Assembly (NCBI GenBank): GCA_027306585.1
Contig: DAHUZJ010000009.1
Span: 1 to 47,435 of the forward strand
Source: Acidimicrobiaceae bacterium
Lineage (GTDB): Bacteria; Actinomycetota; Acidimicrobiia; Acidimicrobiales; RAAP-2
DNA: 47,435 bases
Direction of reading: 5' to 3'
The notes under the pieces are model-generated. The model had not been told where the DNA came from, did not search any database, and saw only the letters and a list, made by a program, of their open reading frames with translations. Below are positions 17,097 through 27,477 of the stretch, one piece after another; positions within the stretch are counted from its first letter, which is position 1, and every line of letters starts with the position of its first letter. The position numbers and the translations under genes are program-made.

Positions 17097-18533
17097 TCAG
17101 CCGGCCGTCGCCAGCTCCGTCTCGTTGGGCTCCGTTCGCGCCCGCTCCCGCGGGACCAGCCACACCGCGGCCAAGGCCGCCACGGACAGCCCGGCGGCCA
17201 CGACGAAAGCGTCGGCGTAGCCCGTCGACAGGGCGGCTGCCGCCGGGACCGCGTCGTGCACCAAGGTGCGGCTGCGGTCGGTGGCGAGGGTGGCGAGCAC
17301 GGCCAGCCCGACGGAGCCCCCGACCTGGCGGGAGGTGTTGAGCACGCCGGATGCGAGGCCGGCCTCGGCACGGTCGACGCCGGCGGTGCCGGCGGCGGCG
17401 AGCGGCGTGAAGAGGACCCCGATGGCGAGGGCGGCGACGGTGCCGGCTCCGAAGACGACACCCCAGTAGCCCGCGGACGGGCTCATCCGGGACAGCCAGG
17501 CGAAGCCGGCGATGGAGCACAGGTTCCCGGCTACGAGCAGCGGGCGGGTGCCGAACCGGGGGAGGAGCCGGGAGCTCGCCTGGGCCCCCACCACGATCGC
17601 CGCGCACATGGGAAGGAAGGCCAGGCCGGCCCGGAGCGGGCCGTAGCGCAGCACGTACTGGAAGTACAGGGAGAGGAAGTACCACATCGAGAAGAACGCG
17701 GCGCCGACGAGGGCCATGATCACGTTGGCCCCGGTCACCCATCGCGACGTGAAGAGGCGCAGCGGGACGAGCGGGGACGACGAGCGCCACTGGAGGGTGA
17801 CGAAGGCGGCCAGCAGGACGGCCGCTCCGAGGAGGGTCCCCACGGTGTGGGCCGATCCCCACGGGTACTGGTCCGTCCCCACGATGCCGTAGGCGAGGAG
17901 GGCGAGACCGGCGGTCACCGTCAGCGAGCCGGCGACGTCCAGGCGGCGGTTGCCGTCGGCGCTGCGGAGCTCGCTCAGCTCGGCCACGGCGACGGCCGCC
18001 GCGGCGATGCCGATCGGCACGTTGACGAACAGCACCCACCGCCAGCTGAGCTCGGACGTGAGCACGCCCCCGAGGACCGCGCCCGCAGCCCCGCCGGCGC
18101 CGCCGAGGGCGCTCCAGACGCCGAGGGCGCGCACGAGGCGACGCCCGGAGAAGGTCGTGACGAGGATGGTGAGCGTGGCAGGGGAGAGGAACGCGCCTCC
18201 CACGCCCTGCACGGCGCGAGCGGCGGTGAGCCACGTCGATGTCTGTGCCAGGCCGCCGACGAGGCTGGCCAGGGAGAAGAGGGCCAGGCCGAGCAGGTAG
18301 ACGCGCCGGCGCCCGAGCAGGTCGGCCGCTCGCCCGCCGAGGAGCAGGAAGCCGGCGAAGGTGAGGATGTAGGCGTTCACCACCCACTGCAGCCCGACCG
18401 GGCTGTAGTGCAGGTCCCGCCCGATGGAGGGCAGGGCCACGTTCACCACTGACACGTCGAGGATGACCATGAACTGCGCCACGCAGGCCAGGATGAGGAC
18501 GATCCGGTCGTGGCGCTGCTCGGAGGGGGTCAT
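17097..18533 (-). CDS. DHA2-type MFS drug exporter (EmrB/QacA-like)
   Basis: A 478-residue integral membrane protein with about 14 hydrophobic helices, the size and layout of proton-driven DHA2 multidrug exporters. The loop 2-3 motif appears as GGRAADLLGRRRVYLLG, and the opening ILDVSVVNVALPSI is typical. Motif C (usually with GPxxGG) reads GGAGGAAGAVLGG, so the central Pro is missing. The ATG at 18533 is 7 bases from a TACGCT -10 element; the longer open frame upstream is an ftsK shadow. A perfect LexA box lies against this -10, so SOS control is predicted. It converges with RNase J, leaving only 7 bases between stops. The substrate is unknown. Confidence 0.88.
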   Translation of the reverse strand: MTPSEQRHDRIVLILACVAQFMVILDVSVVNVALPSIGRDLHYSPVGLQWVVNAYILTFAGFLLLGGRAADLLGRRRVYLLGLALFSLASLVGGLAQTSTWLTAARAVQGVGGAFLSPATLTILVTTFSGRRLVRALGVWSALGGAGGAAGAVLGGVLTSELSWRWVLFVNVPIGIAAAAVAVAELSELRSADGNRRLDVAGSLTVTAGLALLAYGIVGTDQYPWGSAHTVGTLLGAAVLLAAFVTLQWRSSSPLVPLRLFTSRWVTGANVIMALVGAAFFSMWYFLSLYFQYVLRYGPLRAGLAFLPMCAAIVVGAQASSRLLPRFGTRPLLVAGNLCSIAGFAWLSRMSPSAGYWGVVFGAGTVAALAIGVLFTPLAAAGTAGVDRAEAGLASGVLNTSRQVGGSVGLAVLATLATDRSRTLVHDAVPAAAALSTGYADAFVVAAGLSVAALAAVWLVPRERARTEPNETELATAG

Positions 18534-18540
18534 CCGGGAG

Positions 18541-18546
18541 AGCGTA
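18541..18546 (-). promoter_or_regulatory. Probable -10 for the MFS exporter
   Basis: On the reverse strand TACGCT ends 7 bases before the ATG at 18533, giving a leaderless start. Confidence 0.55.
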
Positions 18547-18553
18547 GCTGTGG

Positions 18554-18567
18554 CGAACGGGCGTTCG
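18554..18567. promoter_or_regulatory. LexA box (perfect) between exporter and ftsK
   Basis: CGAACGGGCGTTCG matches the Gram-positive/actinobacterial SOS box CGAACnnnnGTTCG at every conserved base. It starts 8 bases upstream of the exporter's -10, within its -35/-10 spacer, so bound LexA should block that promoter. A weaker copy, CGAACGTGTGTGCG, lies at 18579-18592. The ftsK -10 is about 77 bases away on the other side. Confidence 0.75.
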
Positions 18568-18643
18568 CTCCCGGGGCACGAACGTGTGTGCGCCCCCGCC
18601 GCCCGCTTCGCCGCGGTCCCCCCGGCCCAGGTACCCCCGGCGG

Positions 18644-18649
18644 TAGCCT
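18644..18649 (+). promoter_or_regulatory. Probable -10 for ftsK
   Basis: TAGCCT ends 10 bases before GTG 18660, predicting a leader of only about 3 bases. No Shine-Dalgarno is present. Confidence 0.45.
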
Positions 18650-18659
18650 TTTTACCACT

Positions 18660-20935
<2,276 letters not shown>

Positions 20936-20939
<4 letters not shown>

Positions 20940-22285
20940 CCGTGCCGCCGGTCGCGGGCGGTCCGCGACCCCTGCCGCCGCCGCGCCGACCGCCGGCGCG
21001 CCGGGCAGGAGGCCCGCGGCCGGTGGCGCGGCCGTCGACGCCGCGGTTCCCCGACGCCGCCACCCGCCGCCGGGTCTTGCGCCGCCGCCGCCAGGTGGCC
21101 GCCGCCGCCGCCCTACTGGTCCTGACCGCGCTCGCCTTCGGCGCGATGGTGCTGGTGAGCCTGGGGGACACGCCGCCGGTGGCCACCGTCCGCACCCTGC
21201 ACCTCCCGGCCACGACGGCGGTGTCCCGGCCGGCGCCGCTGCCGTGGGCCGCCACCGGCGAGTCGGCGGTGGCCGTCCCCGCCGCCGGCTTCGCCACCCA
21301 GTCCGGTCCCGAGGAGCCGGTGCCGGTGGCCAGCATGACCAAGATCATGACGGCGTACGTGGTCCTCCACGACCACCCCCTCCGGCCGGGGCGGCCCGGG
21401 CCCGTCGTCACGATCACGCCCGCCGACGCCCAGAATTTCGCCACCGACACCGTCACCGACCAAGCGAACGTGCTGCTCCAGGCGGGAGAGACGCTGACCG
21501 AGCTCCAGATGGTCCAGGGCCTCCTCGTGCACTCGGCCAACGACCTGGCCTACGCGCTGGCCAACTGGGACGCCGGCTCGGTCACCGCCTTCGTCGCCAG
21601 GATGAACGCCGCCGCCGCCCGGTTGGGGATGTCCCACACGCACTTCGCCGACGCCAGCGGCTTCGACCCCGGCTCGGTGTCCACGGCGGGCGACCTGCTC
21701 AAGGTGACGGCGGCCGCGCTGCGCAACCGCGTCTTCGCCCACGCCGTCACCCTGCTGGCGGTGACCCTTCCGCTGGCGGGCACCGTGGGGAGCTACACGC
21801 CGATGCTCGGCACACCCGGTGTCGTCGGCGTGAAGTCGGGGTTCACGACACAGGCGGGTGGCGGTGACGTGCTGGCGTACACCGCGACGGTGGGCGGCCG
21901 CCGACTGACGGCGCTGGCCGCGGTGACGTCCCAGGAGGGGCCGACAGTGCTCCAGCGAGCCGGCCAGGAGGCGTTGACACTCGCCCGCGCCGCCGCCGCC
22001 GAGGTGGTCCAGGCCACCGCCGCACGGGTGGGACAAGCCGTGGCGACGGCCACCGTCGACGGGCGGACCGTGCGCGTGGTCGTCACGCGCCCGGTGGTGC
22101 TCGACGTCGGACCGGGTGCCGTCGTCCGCATGGCGGTCGTGGTGCGCCGCGCACCTCGGGGCGGGGACCCCGCCGGGACGCCAGTCGGCACGGCGACGTT
22201 CGTCGCCGGCAGCCAGCGCGTGGCGGTGCCGGTGCGGACGGCGGCGCCGCTTCCCGCGCCACCCCTGTTGCAGCGCCTATTCTGA
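20936..22285 (+). CDS. D-alanyl-D-alanine carboxypeptidase (peptidase S11), membrane-anchored
   Basis: A 449-residue penicillin-binding protein of the DacA/PBP5 type that trims the terminal D-Ala of peptidoglycan stem peptides. The catalytic motifs are all present: SxxK as SMTK (Ser133, Lys136), SxN as SAN (200-202) and KSG in VGVKSGFTT (300-302) in place of KTG. The N-terminus is a 50-residue Pro/Arg-rich cytoplasmic piece, then one membrane helix at ~54-76, so the enzyme faces outward as a signal-anchor protein. GTG 20936 overlaps the ftsK stop by 4 bases. The C-terminal ~120 residues form a variable beta-rich part. Pairing with ftsK suits a division or wall-remodelling role. Confidence 0.88.
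22278..22283 (+). promoter_or_regulatory. Probable -10 for a leaderless thrB transcript
   Basis: TATTCT ends 6 bases before the thrB ATG and overlaps the last codons of the upstream gene. Confidence 0.55.
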
Positions 22286-22289
22286 CCCG

Positions 22290-23159
22290 ATGCGCGCTCG
22301 GGCCCCGGCTTCGTCGGCCAACCTCGGCCCAGGCTTCGATGTGCTGGCGCTGGCCGTCGACCGTTACGTCGAGGTCGAGGTCGAGCCGGCCGACCGCCTG
22401 ACGGTTCGCAGCGAAGGGGAGGGCGCCGGCATCGCCGACGACGCCGGCCACCTGGCGGCCCGGGTCGCCATGGACGTGGTCGGCCACGACCGGCTGGCCA
22501 TCACCGTGCGCTCACAGGTCCCTGTGGCCCGGGGGCTCGGCTCGTCGGCGGCGCTGGCCGCGGCCGCTGCTGGTGCCGCCGGGGCGGAGGATCCCCTGGC
22601 GGTCGCCGCTCGCGTCGACGGCCACCCCGAGAACGCTGCTGCCAGCGTGGTCGGCGGCCTGGTCGTGGCGACCGTGGTCCGTGGTGCCGTCCACGCCGTC
22701 CGCCTCCCGCTCGACCCGGCGCTGGCCTTCGTCGCGGCCGTGCCCGACCGGGCTTTGCCGACGGCGCGGGCGCGCCAGCTCCTGCCGGCCCAGGTGAGCC
22801 GGGAGGACGCCACGTTCAACCTCGGCCGCATGGGCCTCCTGCTCGCCGGGCTCGCGGACCACCGGCTCCTCGTGCGCGAGGCCGCCGAGGACCGGCTCCA
22901 CCAGGACCACCGCAACGTGCTCTTCCCCGAGGCCCCCAAGCTGCTGGCCGCCCTGCAGGCCGGCGGTGCGCTCGCCGCCTGCTGGTCGGGCGCGGGCCCG
23001 ACCTTGCTCGGGATCTGCCTGCAGGCCGACGCCCCGAGCGTCGCCACCGCCGCCCGGTCGGCGCTCGCCGAGGCGGGCGTCCCCGGTCGGGTGATGGTGC
23101 TGCGCCCGGACCTGCAGGGGCTGGTGGTGGGCGAGGGCACCCGTATCCCTGCCGGGTAG
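22290..23159 (+). CDS. thrB: Homoserine kinase
   Basis: ThrB phosphorylates homoserine on the way to threonine. The 289-residue GHMP-kinase product starts with PASSANLGPGFD (residues 6-17), has the ATP-loop RGLGSSAALA (81-90), the GHPENAAASVVGG segment and a late SGAGPTLLG motif, the order and spacing of homoserine kinases. ATG 22290 is 4 bases past the carboxypeptidase stop and leaderless by context. The usual partners hom and thrC are not in the window. Other GHMP kinases are less likely given ANLGPGFD and GHPEN. Confidence 0.92.
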   Translation: MRARAPASSANLGPGFDVLALAVDRYVEVEVEPADRLTVRSEGEGAGIADDAGHLAARVAMDVVGHDRLAITVRSQVPVARGLGSSAALAAAAAGAAGAEDPLAVAARVDGHPENAAASVVGGLVVATVVRGAVHAVRLPLDPALAFVAAVPDRALPTARARQLLPAQVSREDATFNLGRMGLLLAGLADHRLLVREAAEDRLHQDHRNVLFPEAPKLLAALQAGGALAACWSGAGPTLLGICLQADAPSVATAARSALAEAGVPGRVMVLRPDLQGLVVGEGTRIPAG

Positions 23160-23162
23160 GGT
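23157..23162 (+). promoter_or_regulatory. Probable -10 for a leaderless miaB transcript, built on the thrB stop
   Basis: TAGGGT uses the thrB stop TAG as its first half and ends 8 bases before GTG 23171, as at dapB. Confidence 0.45.
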
Positions 23163-23170
23163 GGGCCGCC

Positions 23171-24574
23171 GTGGCACGCAAGTTCGCCATCCGCACGTTC
23201 GGCTGCCAGATGAACGAGCACGACTCCGAGCGCCTCGCCGGGCTGCTCGCCGCCGACGGACTGGAGCCGACCGACGACCTCGAGCAGGCGGACGTCGTGG
23301 TGCTCAATACGTGCTGCATCCGGGAGAACGCCGACAACAAGCTCTACGGCCATCTCGGCCACCTCAAGCGCCTCCGTGACGCCAAGCCGGACCTGCAGAT
23401 CGCCGTCGGCGGCTGCCTTGCCCAGAAGGACAAGGAGCTGGTCCGCCAGCGGGCTGGCCACGTCGACGTGGTCTTCGGCACCCACAACCTGGCGAGTGCC
23501 CCCGCGCTCCTGCGGCGTGCTGCCGCCGAGGGCCCGCTCGTCGAGGTCCCCGACACGCCGGACGACGCGGCCGTCGGTGGTCCACAAGGGCAAGCCGTGG
23601 CCCTCTCCGCCGTGCGTGAGCTGCCCTACGCGGCGTGGGTGACCATCCAGACGGGCTGCGACAACTCGTGCGCCTTCTGCATCGTCCCCGCCGTCCGCGG
23701 TCCCGAGGTGAGCCGGTCCCTGGACGAGCTGGTCACCGAGGTGCGGGCGCTCGCCGCCCGAGGGGTGACCGAGGTGACCCTCCTCGGCCAGAACGTCAAC
23801 TCCTACGGGCGCGACCTGACCCGTCGGCGGCCGCTGTTCGACCGGCTGCTGCGTGCCGTGGGCGAGGTGGAGGGCATCCGTCGGGTGCGGTTCACGAGCC
23901 CCCACCCCAAGGACCTTCGGCCGGAGACGATCGCCGCCATGGCGGAGGTGCCGGCCGTCTGCGAGCAGCTGCACCTCCCGCTGCAGGCAGGCAGCGACCG
24001 GGTCCTGGCCGCCATGCGCCGGGGGTACACGGCGGAGCGCTACCTCGCCCGGCTGGCGGCCGCCCGGGACGCCGTGCCCGACCTGGCGGTCACCACGGAC
24101 CTCATCGTGGGCTTTCCCGGCGAGACCGAAGCCGAGTTCGAGGACACGCTGGCGGTGGTGGCCGACGCCGCGTACGACAGCGCCTACACCTTCATCTTCT
24201 CCCCGCGCCCGGGCACCCGGGCGGCAGCGATGACCGACGCGTTCGTGGAGCCCGGCGTGGTGGCGGCCCGTTTCGATCGCCTGCGGGCGGTGGTCGAGCG
24301 GTCCGCCCTCGCACGCCACCGGGCCCGGGTCGGTCAGATCGAGGACGTCCTGGTGGAAGGGCCGAGCCGGCGCGACGCCGCCATGTGGACGGGCCGCACC
24401 CGGCAGGGGAAGCTCGTCCACTTCCCGGTCGCGGCGCCGGCGCCGGCCCCGGCGCCCGGCGCCTATGCCGACGTGGCGGTGACGGGCGCCGCGCCCCATC
24501 ACCTGGTGGGCGAGCTACGACAGGTCACGTCGGCGCCGCGCCACCGGGCCCGCCTCCCGCTGACCGTCGGTTGA
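23171..24574 (+). CDS. miaB: tRNA-2-methylthio-N6-isopentenyladenosine methylthiotransferase
   Basis: MiaB adds the methylthio group to i6A37 of tRNAs. The 467-residue protein has two [4Fe-4S] sites: Cys12, Cys48 and Cys82 in the N-terminal MTTase domain (TFGCQMN, NTCCI, GGC) and Cys163, Cys167, Cys170 in the radical-SAM motif GCDNSCAFC. The LLGQNVNSYG and LHLPLQAGSDRVL blocks are present, and a TRAM domain ends the protein. A Pro/Ala repeat near residues 420-432 interrupts the TRAM region. It is followed directly by miaA, which makes its substrate modification, through a TTGA overlap. Confidence 0.96.
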   Translation: MARKFAIRTFGCQMNEHDSERLAGLLAADGLEPTDDLEQADVVVLNTCCIRENADNKLYGHLGHLKRLRDAKPDLQIAVGGCLAQKDKELVRQRAGHVDVVFGTHNLASAPALLRRAAAEGPLVEVPDTPDDAAVGGPQGQAVALSAVRELPYAAWVTIQTGCDNSCAFCIVPAVRGPEVSRSLDELVTEVRALAARGVTEVTLLGQNVNSYGRDLTRRRPLFDRLLRAVGEVEGIRRVRFTSPHPKDLRPETIAAMAEVPAVCEQLHLPLQAGSDRVLAAMRRGYTAERYLARLAAARDAVPDLAVTTDLIVGFPGETEAEFEDTLAVVADAAYDSAYTFIFSPRPGTRAAAMTDAFVEPGVVAARFDRLRAVVERSALARHRARVGQIEDVLVEGPSRRDAAMWTGRTRQGKLVHFPVAAPAPAPAPGAYADVAVTGAAPHHLVGELRQVTSAPRHRARLPLTVG

Positions 24575-25488
24575 GCGCCGTCGCCCTCCTGGGCACGACG
24601 GCGTCGGGCAAATCGGCCCTGTCCCTCGAGGTGGCCCGCCGGCGCGGCGACGTCGAGCTCCTCTGCGTCGACTCCATGACCGTGTACCGCCACATGGACC
24701 TGGCGACCGCCAAGCCCGGGTCCGCCGCCCGCGCCGCGGTCCCGCACCACCTCCTCGATCTCGTGGACCCGTGGGAGGAGTTCACCGTGTCGCAGTTCCA
24801 GGCGGCCGCCCGCGCTGCCCTCGAGGACGTCGGGGGCCGGGGCCGGCTGCCGCTGCTGGTCGGTGGCACCGGGTTGTACCTGCGGGCGGTCGTCGACGAG
24901 CTGCGCCTGCCCGGCCGGTGGCCGGAGGTGGCGGCCGCCCTGGAGGCAGAGGCCGCGGCGCCCGGCGGTGTGGCGGTGCTCCACGCCCGCCTCGCCGTCC
25001 TGGATCCGCTGGCCGCCTCCCGCACCACGCCCACCAACCGACGGCGCGTGGTGCGGGCGCTGGAGGTGACGATCGGATCGGGGCGCCCCTTCTCCTCCTA
25101 CGGCCCGGGGCTGACGGCCTACCCATCGACGTCCCACCGGCTGGTCGGGCTGCCCTTCGACCCCGATGCGGTCGACCGGCGGATCGAGGAGCGGTTCGCC
25201 CGGTGGCTGGGCGAGGGGCTCGTCGACGAGGTGCGGGCGCTGGCCAGCGGTGGCCTGTCGCGCACCGCCCGTCAGGCCCTCGGGTACAAGGAGCTGCTCG
25301 CCCACGTCGAGCAAGGGGTGCCCCTCGACGAGTGCGTGGCGGCGGCTGTGCGCCGTACCCGCACGTTCGCCCGTCGCCAGTGGTCGTGGTTCCGGCGAGA
25401 CCCCCGCATCCGGTGGGTGGCGGAGGGCGAGGACCCAGCCGCGGTCCTGGACGATGCCCTCGGCCGCGTCCCCGCCGGGTCGCCGTAA
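24571..25488 (+). CDS. miaA: tRNA dimethylallyltransferase
   Basis: MiaA transfers the dimethylallyl group to A37 of tRNAs reading UNN codons, the step before MiaB. The 305-residue product has a P-loop GTTASGKS (residues 8-15), VDSMTVYRHMDLATAKP, the FTVSQFQ segment, VGGTGLYLRAV and RTPTNRRRVVRALEV-type motifs, and the late QALGYKELL. In the second of these, Ser replaces the more usual Gln (DSMTVY rather than DSxQVY/DSRQIY), at the tRNA A37 recognition region; the same change is seen in other actinobacteria as far as I recall. The start is TTG 24571, overlapping the miaB stop. Confidence 0.94.
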   Translation: MSAVALLGTTASGKSALSLEVARRRGDVELLCVDSMTVYRHMDLATAKPGSAARAAVPHHLLDLVDPWEEFTVSQFQAAARAALEDVGGRGRLPLLVGGTGLYLRAVVDELRLPGRWPEVAAALEAEAAAPGGVAVLHARLAVLDPLAASRTTPTNRRRVVRALEVTIGSGRPFSSYGPGLTAYPSTSHRLVGLPFDPDAVDRRIEERFARWLGEGLVDEVRALASGGLSRTARQALGYKELLAHVEQGVPLDECVAAAVRRTRTFARRQWSWFRRDPRIRWVAEGEDPAAVLDDALGRVPAGSP

Positions 25489-25709
25489 GCTGACCGGACC
25501 GAGCGTGGCGCCGACAGGGCAGGACCGTCCGACGTCACGGTCCTCAGGGCGGGCAGGCGGGCTCGGCCCGGCCGGCCCGCACCGGCGCCGCTGGCGGGCG
25601 CAGGGTCACGGCCCCGGGGAGGACCTCGGTACGGATCGGTGCACGAGACGACCGGGCAGTGGGCCACGGTCCAGGGACCACTGCCGATGACGGGAAGGGA
25701 GACCAGGGG
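25489..25709 (+). other. 221-base gap before the dehydrogenase gene, with a hairpin
   Basis: No ORF is supported here. An 8-base perfect inverted repeat, GGCAGTGG (25655-25662) with CCACTGCC (25678-25685), encloses a second short one (GGTCC/GGACC). It is followed by GGGAAGGGAG at 25692-25701, probably the ribosome-binding site of the next gene. The hairpin has no T tract; it could end miaA transcription or structure the leader. Confidence 0.4.
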
Positions 25710-26576
25710 ATGACGACCGTCGCGTTCTGCGGGTTGGGCCGCATGGGGCGCCTCATGGCCGGCCGGCTCCTCGATGCCGGCCACCGGGTCACGGTGTGGA
25801 ACCGCTCGGACGGGCCCCAGCGCGAGCTGGCCGAGCGGGGTGCGGCCGTGGCCTCCAGCCCGAGGGAGGCAGCGGCCGCCTCGGAGGTCACGATCACCAT
25901 GGTCACGGGTCCCGAAGCGCTCGAACAGGTGGTCCTGGGCCCCGACGGGGTCGCCGCCGGCCTGGAGGACGGCGACGTGCTCGTGGACATGTCGACCGTG
26001 GGCCCAGAGGCGTTCTTGTCGATGGCCGAGCGCCTGACGGCTGGGTCGGCCGTGGACGCACCCGTGCGCGGCAGCTTGCCCCAGGCCGCCGACGGCACGC
26101 TGCAGATCTACGTGGGGGCCGACGACCGCAGCTTCCGCCGCGTGGCGCCGGTGCTCGAGCCGCTCGGCGACCTCCGCCATGTCGGGCCTCCGGGGACCGG
26201 AGCTGCCACCAAGCTCGTGGTGAACACGGCACTGGTCGGCTCGGCGGCGTTGCTCGGGGAGTGCATGGCGCTCGGCGCCGGTTTGGGCCTCGACCGTGCC
26301 ACGCTCCTCGACGTGCTCGGTCGCACGCCGATCGGGCCGACGGTGGCGTCCAAGGGGAAGAACGTGGCCGAAGGCCGTTACCCGCCGGCGTTCGAGGCAC
26401 GGCTGGCCGCCAAGGACATCCGCCTGGTGGTCGAGGCCGCCCGGCGCCTCGGGGTGCGCCTGCCCCTCACGGACGCCGCGGGGACGTGGATGGACGCCAC
26501 GGTCGACGCCGCCGACGGCGACGTCGACTTCTCCGCGGTGGTCGCCACCGTGATGGGGGAGGACGTCCGTCCGTGA
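25710..26576 (+). CDS. NAD(P)-dependent beta-hydroxyacid dehydrogenase family protein
   Basis: A 288-residue protein of the 3-hydroxyisobutyrate/6-phosphogluconate dehydrogenase superfamily. It has the Rossmann motif FCGLGRMG at residues 6-13, an Arg/Ser after the second strand (WNRS) suggesting NADP use, the substrate motif DAPVRGSLPQA (116-126, usually DAPVSGG) and the catalytic Lys168 in GTGAATKLVVN. The all-alpha C-terminal domain is complete. The ATG at 25710 with an upstream purine-rich site is preferred to GTG 25659. The substrate cannot be told by eye; tartronate semialdehyde, hydroxyisobutyrate and glyoxylate reductases or imine reductases share this outline. Confidence 0.82.
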   Translation: MTTVAFCGLGRMGRLMAGRLLDAGHRVTVWNRSDGPQRELAERGAAVASSPREAAAASEVTITMVTGPEALEQVVLGPDGVAAGLEDGDVLVDMSTVGPEAFLSMAERLTAGSAVDAPVRGSLPQAADGTLQIYVGADDRSFRRVAPVLEPLGDLRHVGPPGTGAATKLVVNTALVGSAALLGECMALGAGLGLDRATLLDVLGRTPIGPTVASKGKNVAEGRYPPAFEARLAAKDIRLVVEAARRLGVRLPLTDAAGTWMDATVDAADGDVDFSAVVATVMGEDVRP

Positions 26577-26592
26577 GCGCGAGACTGGGACG

Positions 26593-27459
26593 ATGAGCGA
26601 CGAGCTCGTCCTCACCAAGCACGAGGGCGCCGGCAACGACTTCCTCGTCGTGGTCGAGCGCCCCGGCGGTGCCGGTGGGGCCGGCGGTGCCGGTGGGGCC
26701 GGTGGTGCCGGTGGGGCCGGTGGGGCCGGCGGGGCCGGTGTCGACGGCGCCGTGGCCCGTGCCCTGTGCGACCGGCGCCGTGGGGTGGGTGCCGACGGCC
26801 TCATCCGGGTGCGCCGGGGCACGGCCGGCGCCGATCTCGCCATGGACCTGTGGAACGCGGACGGCAGCGAGGCCGAGATGAGCGGCAACGGGATCCGCTG
26901 CCTGGCACAAGCGGCGGTGCAGGCGGGACTGGTCGTCCCGCCCCGCTTCACCGTCGCCACCGGCGCCGGGCTGCGCACCGTCGACTACCGGATGGGCCCC
27001 GATCCCGATGTCGCCACCGCCAGTGTGGACATGGGCGCCGTGCGCCTGGGGGCGGCGCGGACGGTGGCCGGGTACCGGGCCCGCGACGCCGATGTGGGCA
27101 ACCCGCACGTGGTGGTGCTGGTGGACGGCGCGCTGGACGGGGTGCACCTCGAGCAGCTGGCGGCAGCAGCAGGGGCCGGCGTCAACGTCGAAGTGGTGAC
27201 GCCGGCTGCCGGCGGGCTCGCCCTGCGGGTGTGGGAGCGGGGGGTCGGCGAGACGCTGGCCTGCGGCACGGGCAGCTGTGCCGCCGCCGCCGCCGCCCGC
27301 GACTGGGGCCTCGTCGGTGACGACGTCCCCGTGGCCAACCCGGGAGGCACCTTGGACGTCCACCTCGACGGCGCGGGCGGCGCGGTGCTGGCGGGGCCCG
27401 TGCGTCGGATCGCCGAGGTGCGGGTGCTCATGCCCCGGTCGGTGACGGCGGCGCGGTGA
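26593..27459 (+). CDS. dapF: Diaminopimelate epimerase with Ser in place of the first catalytic Cys
   Basis: DapF interconverts LL- and meso-DAP using two cysteines as acid and base. The 288-residue product has the N-terminal KHEGAGNDFLVV, RRGVGADGLI, and WERGVGETLACGTGSCA with the second catalytic Cys221. The first site reads EMSGNGIRC, so Ser94 stands where most DapF proteins have Cys (MCGNG). A (Gly-Gly-Ala)7 repeat at residues 25-45 fills the loop between the first strand and the RALCDRR helix. The ATG lies 16 bases after the previous stop; GAGACT six bases before it could be a weak -10. Pathway context (dapA, B, C, D, E nearby) supports DapF identity strongly. Confidence 0.92.
   Translation: MSDELVLTKHEGAGNDFLVVVERPGGAGGAGGAGGAGGAGGAGGAGGAGVDGAVARALCDRRRGVGADGLIRVRRGTAGADLAMDLWNADGSEAEMSGNGIRCLAQAAVQAGLVVPPRFTVATGAGLRTVDYRMGPDPDVATASVDMGAVRLGAARTVAGYRARDADVGNPHVVVLVDGALDGVHLEQLAAAAGAGVNVEVVTPAAGGLALRVWERGVGETLACGTGSCAAAAAARDWGLVGDDVPVANPGGTLDVHLDGAGGAVLAGPVRRIAEVRVLMPRSVTAAR
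26665..26730 (+). repeat. 9-base tandem repeat coding (Gly-Gly-Ala)n inside dapF
   Basis: Seven degenerate 9-base units plus one extra Gly codon, alternating forms such as GGCGGTGCC and GGTGGGGCC. The period keeps the frame, so unit number could vary without breaking the gene. Confidence 0.9.
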
Positions 27460-27477
27460 CGGCTCGGTGACCCTGCA

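Noticed and set aside
25655..25701. Possible cobalamin riboswitch upstream of the dehydrogenase gene (CCACTGCC followed by GGGAAGG)
   Set aside because: The two short elements look like part of a cobalamin aptamer, but no B12 box (AGTCAGGAGACCTGCC-like) follows and the gene starts only 8 bases later.
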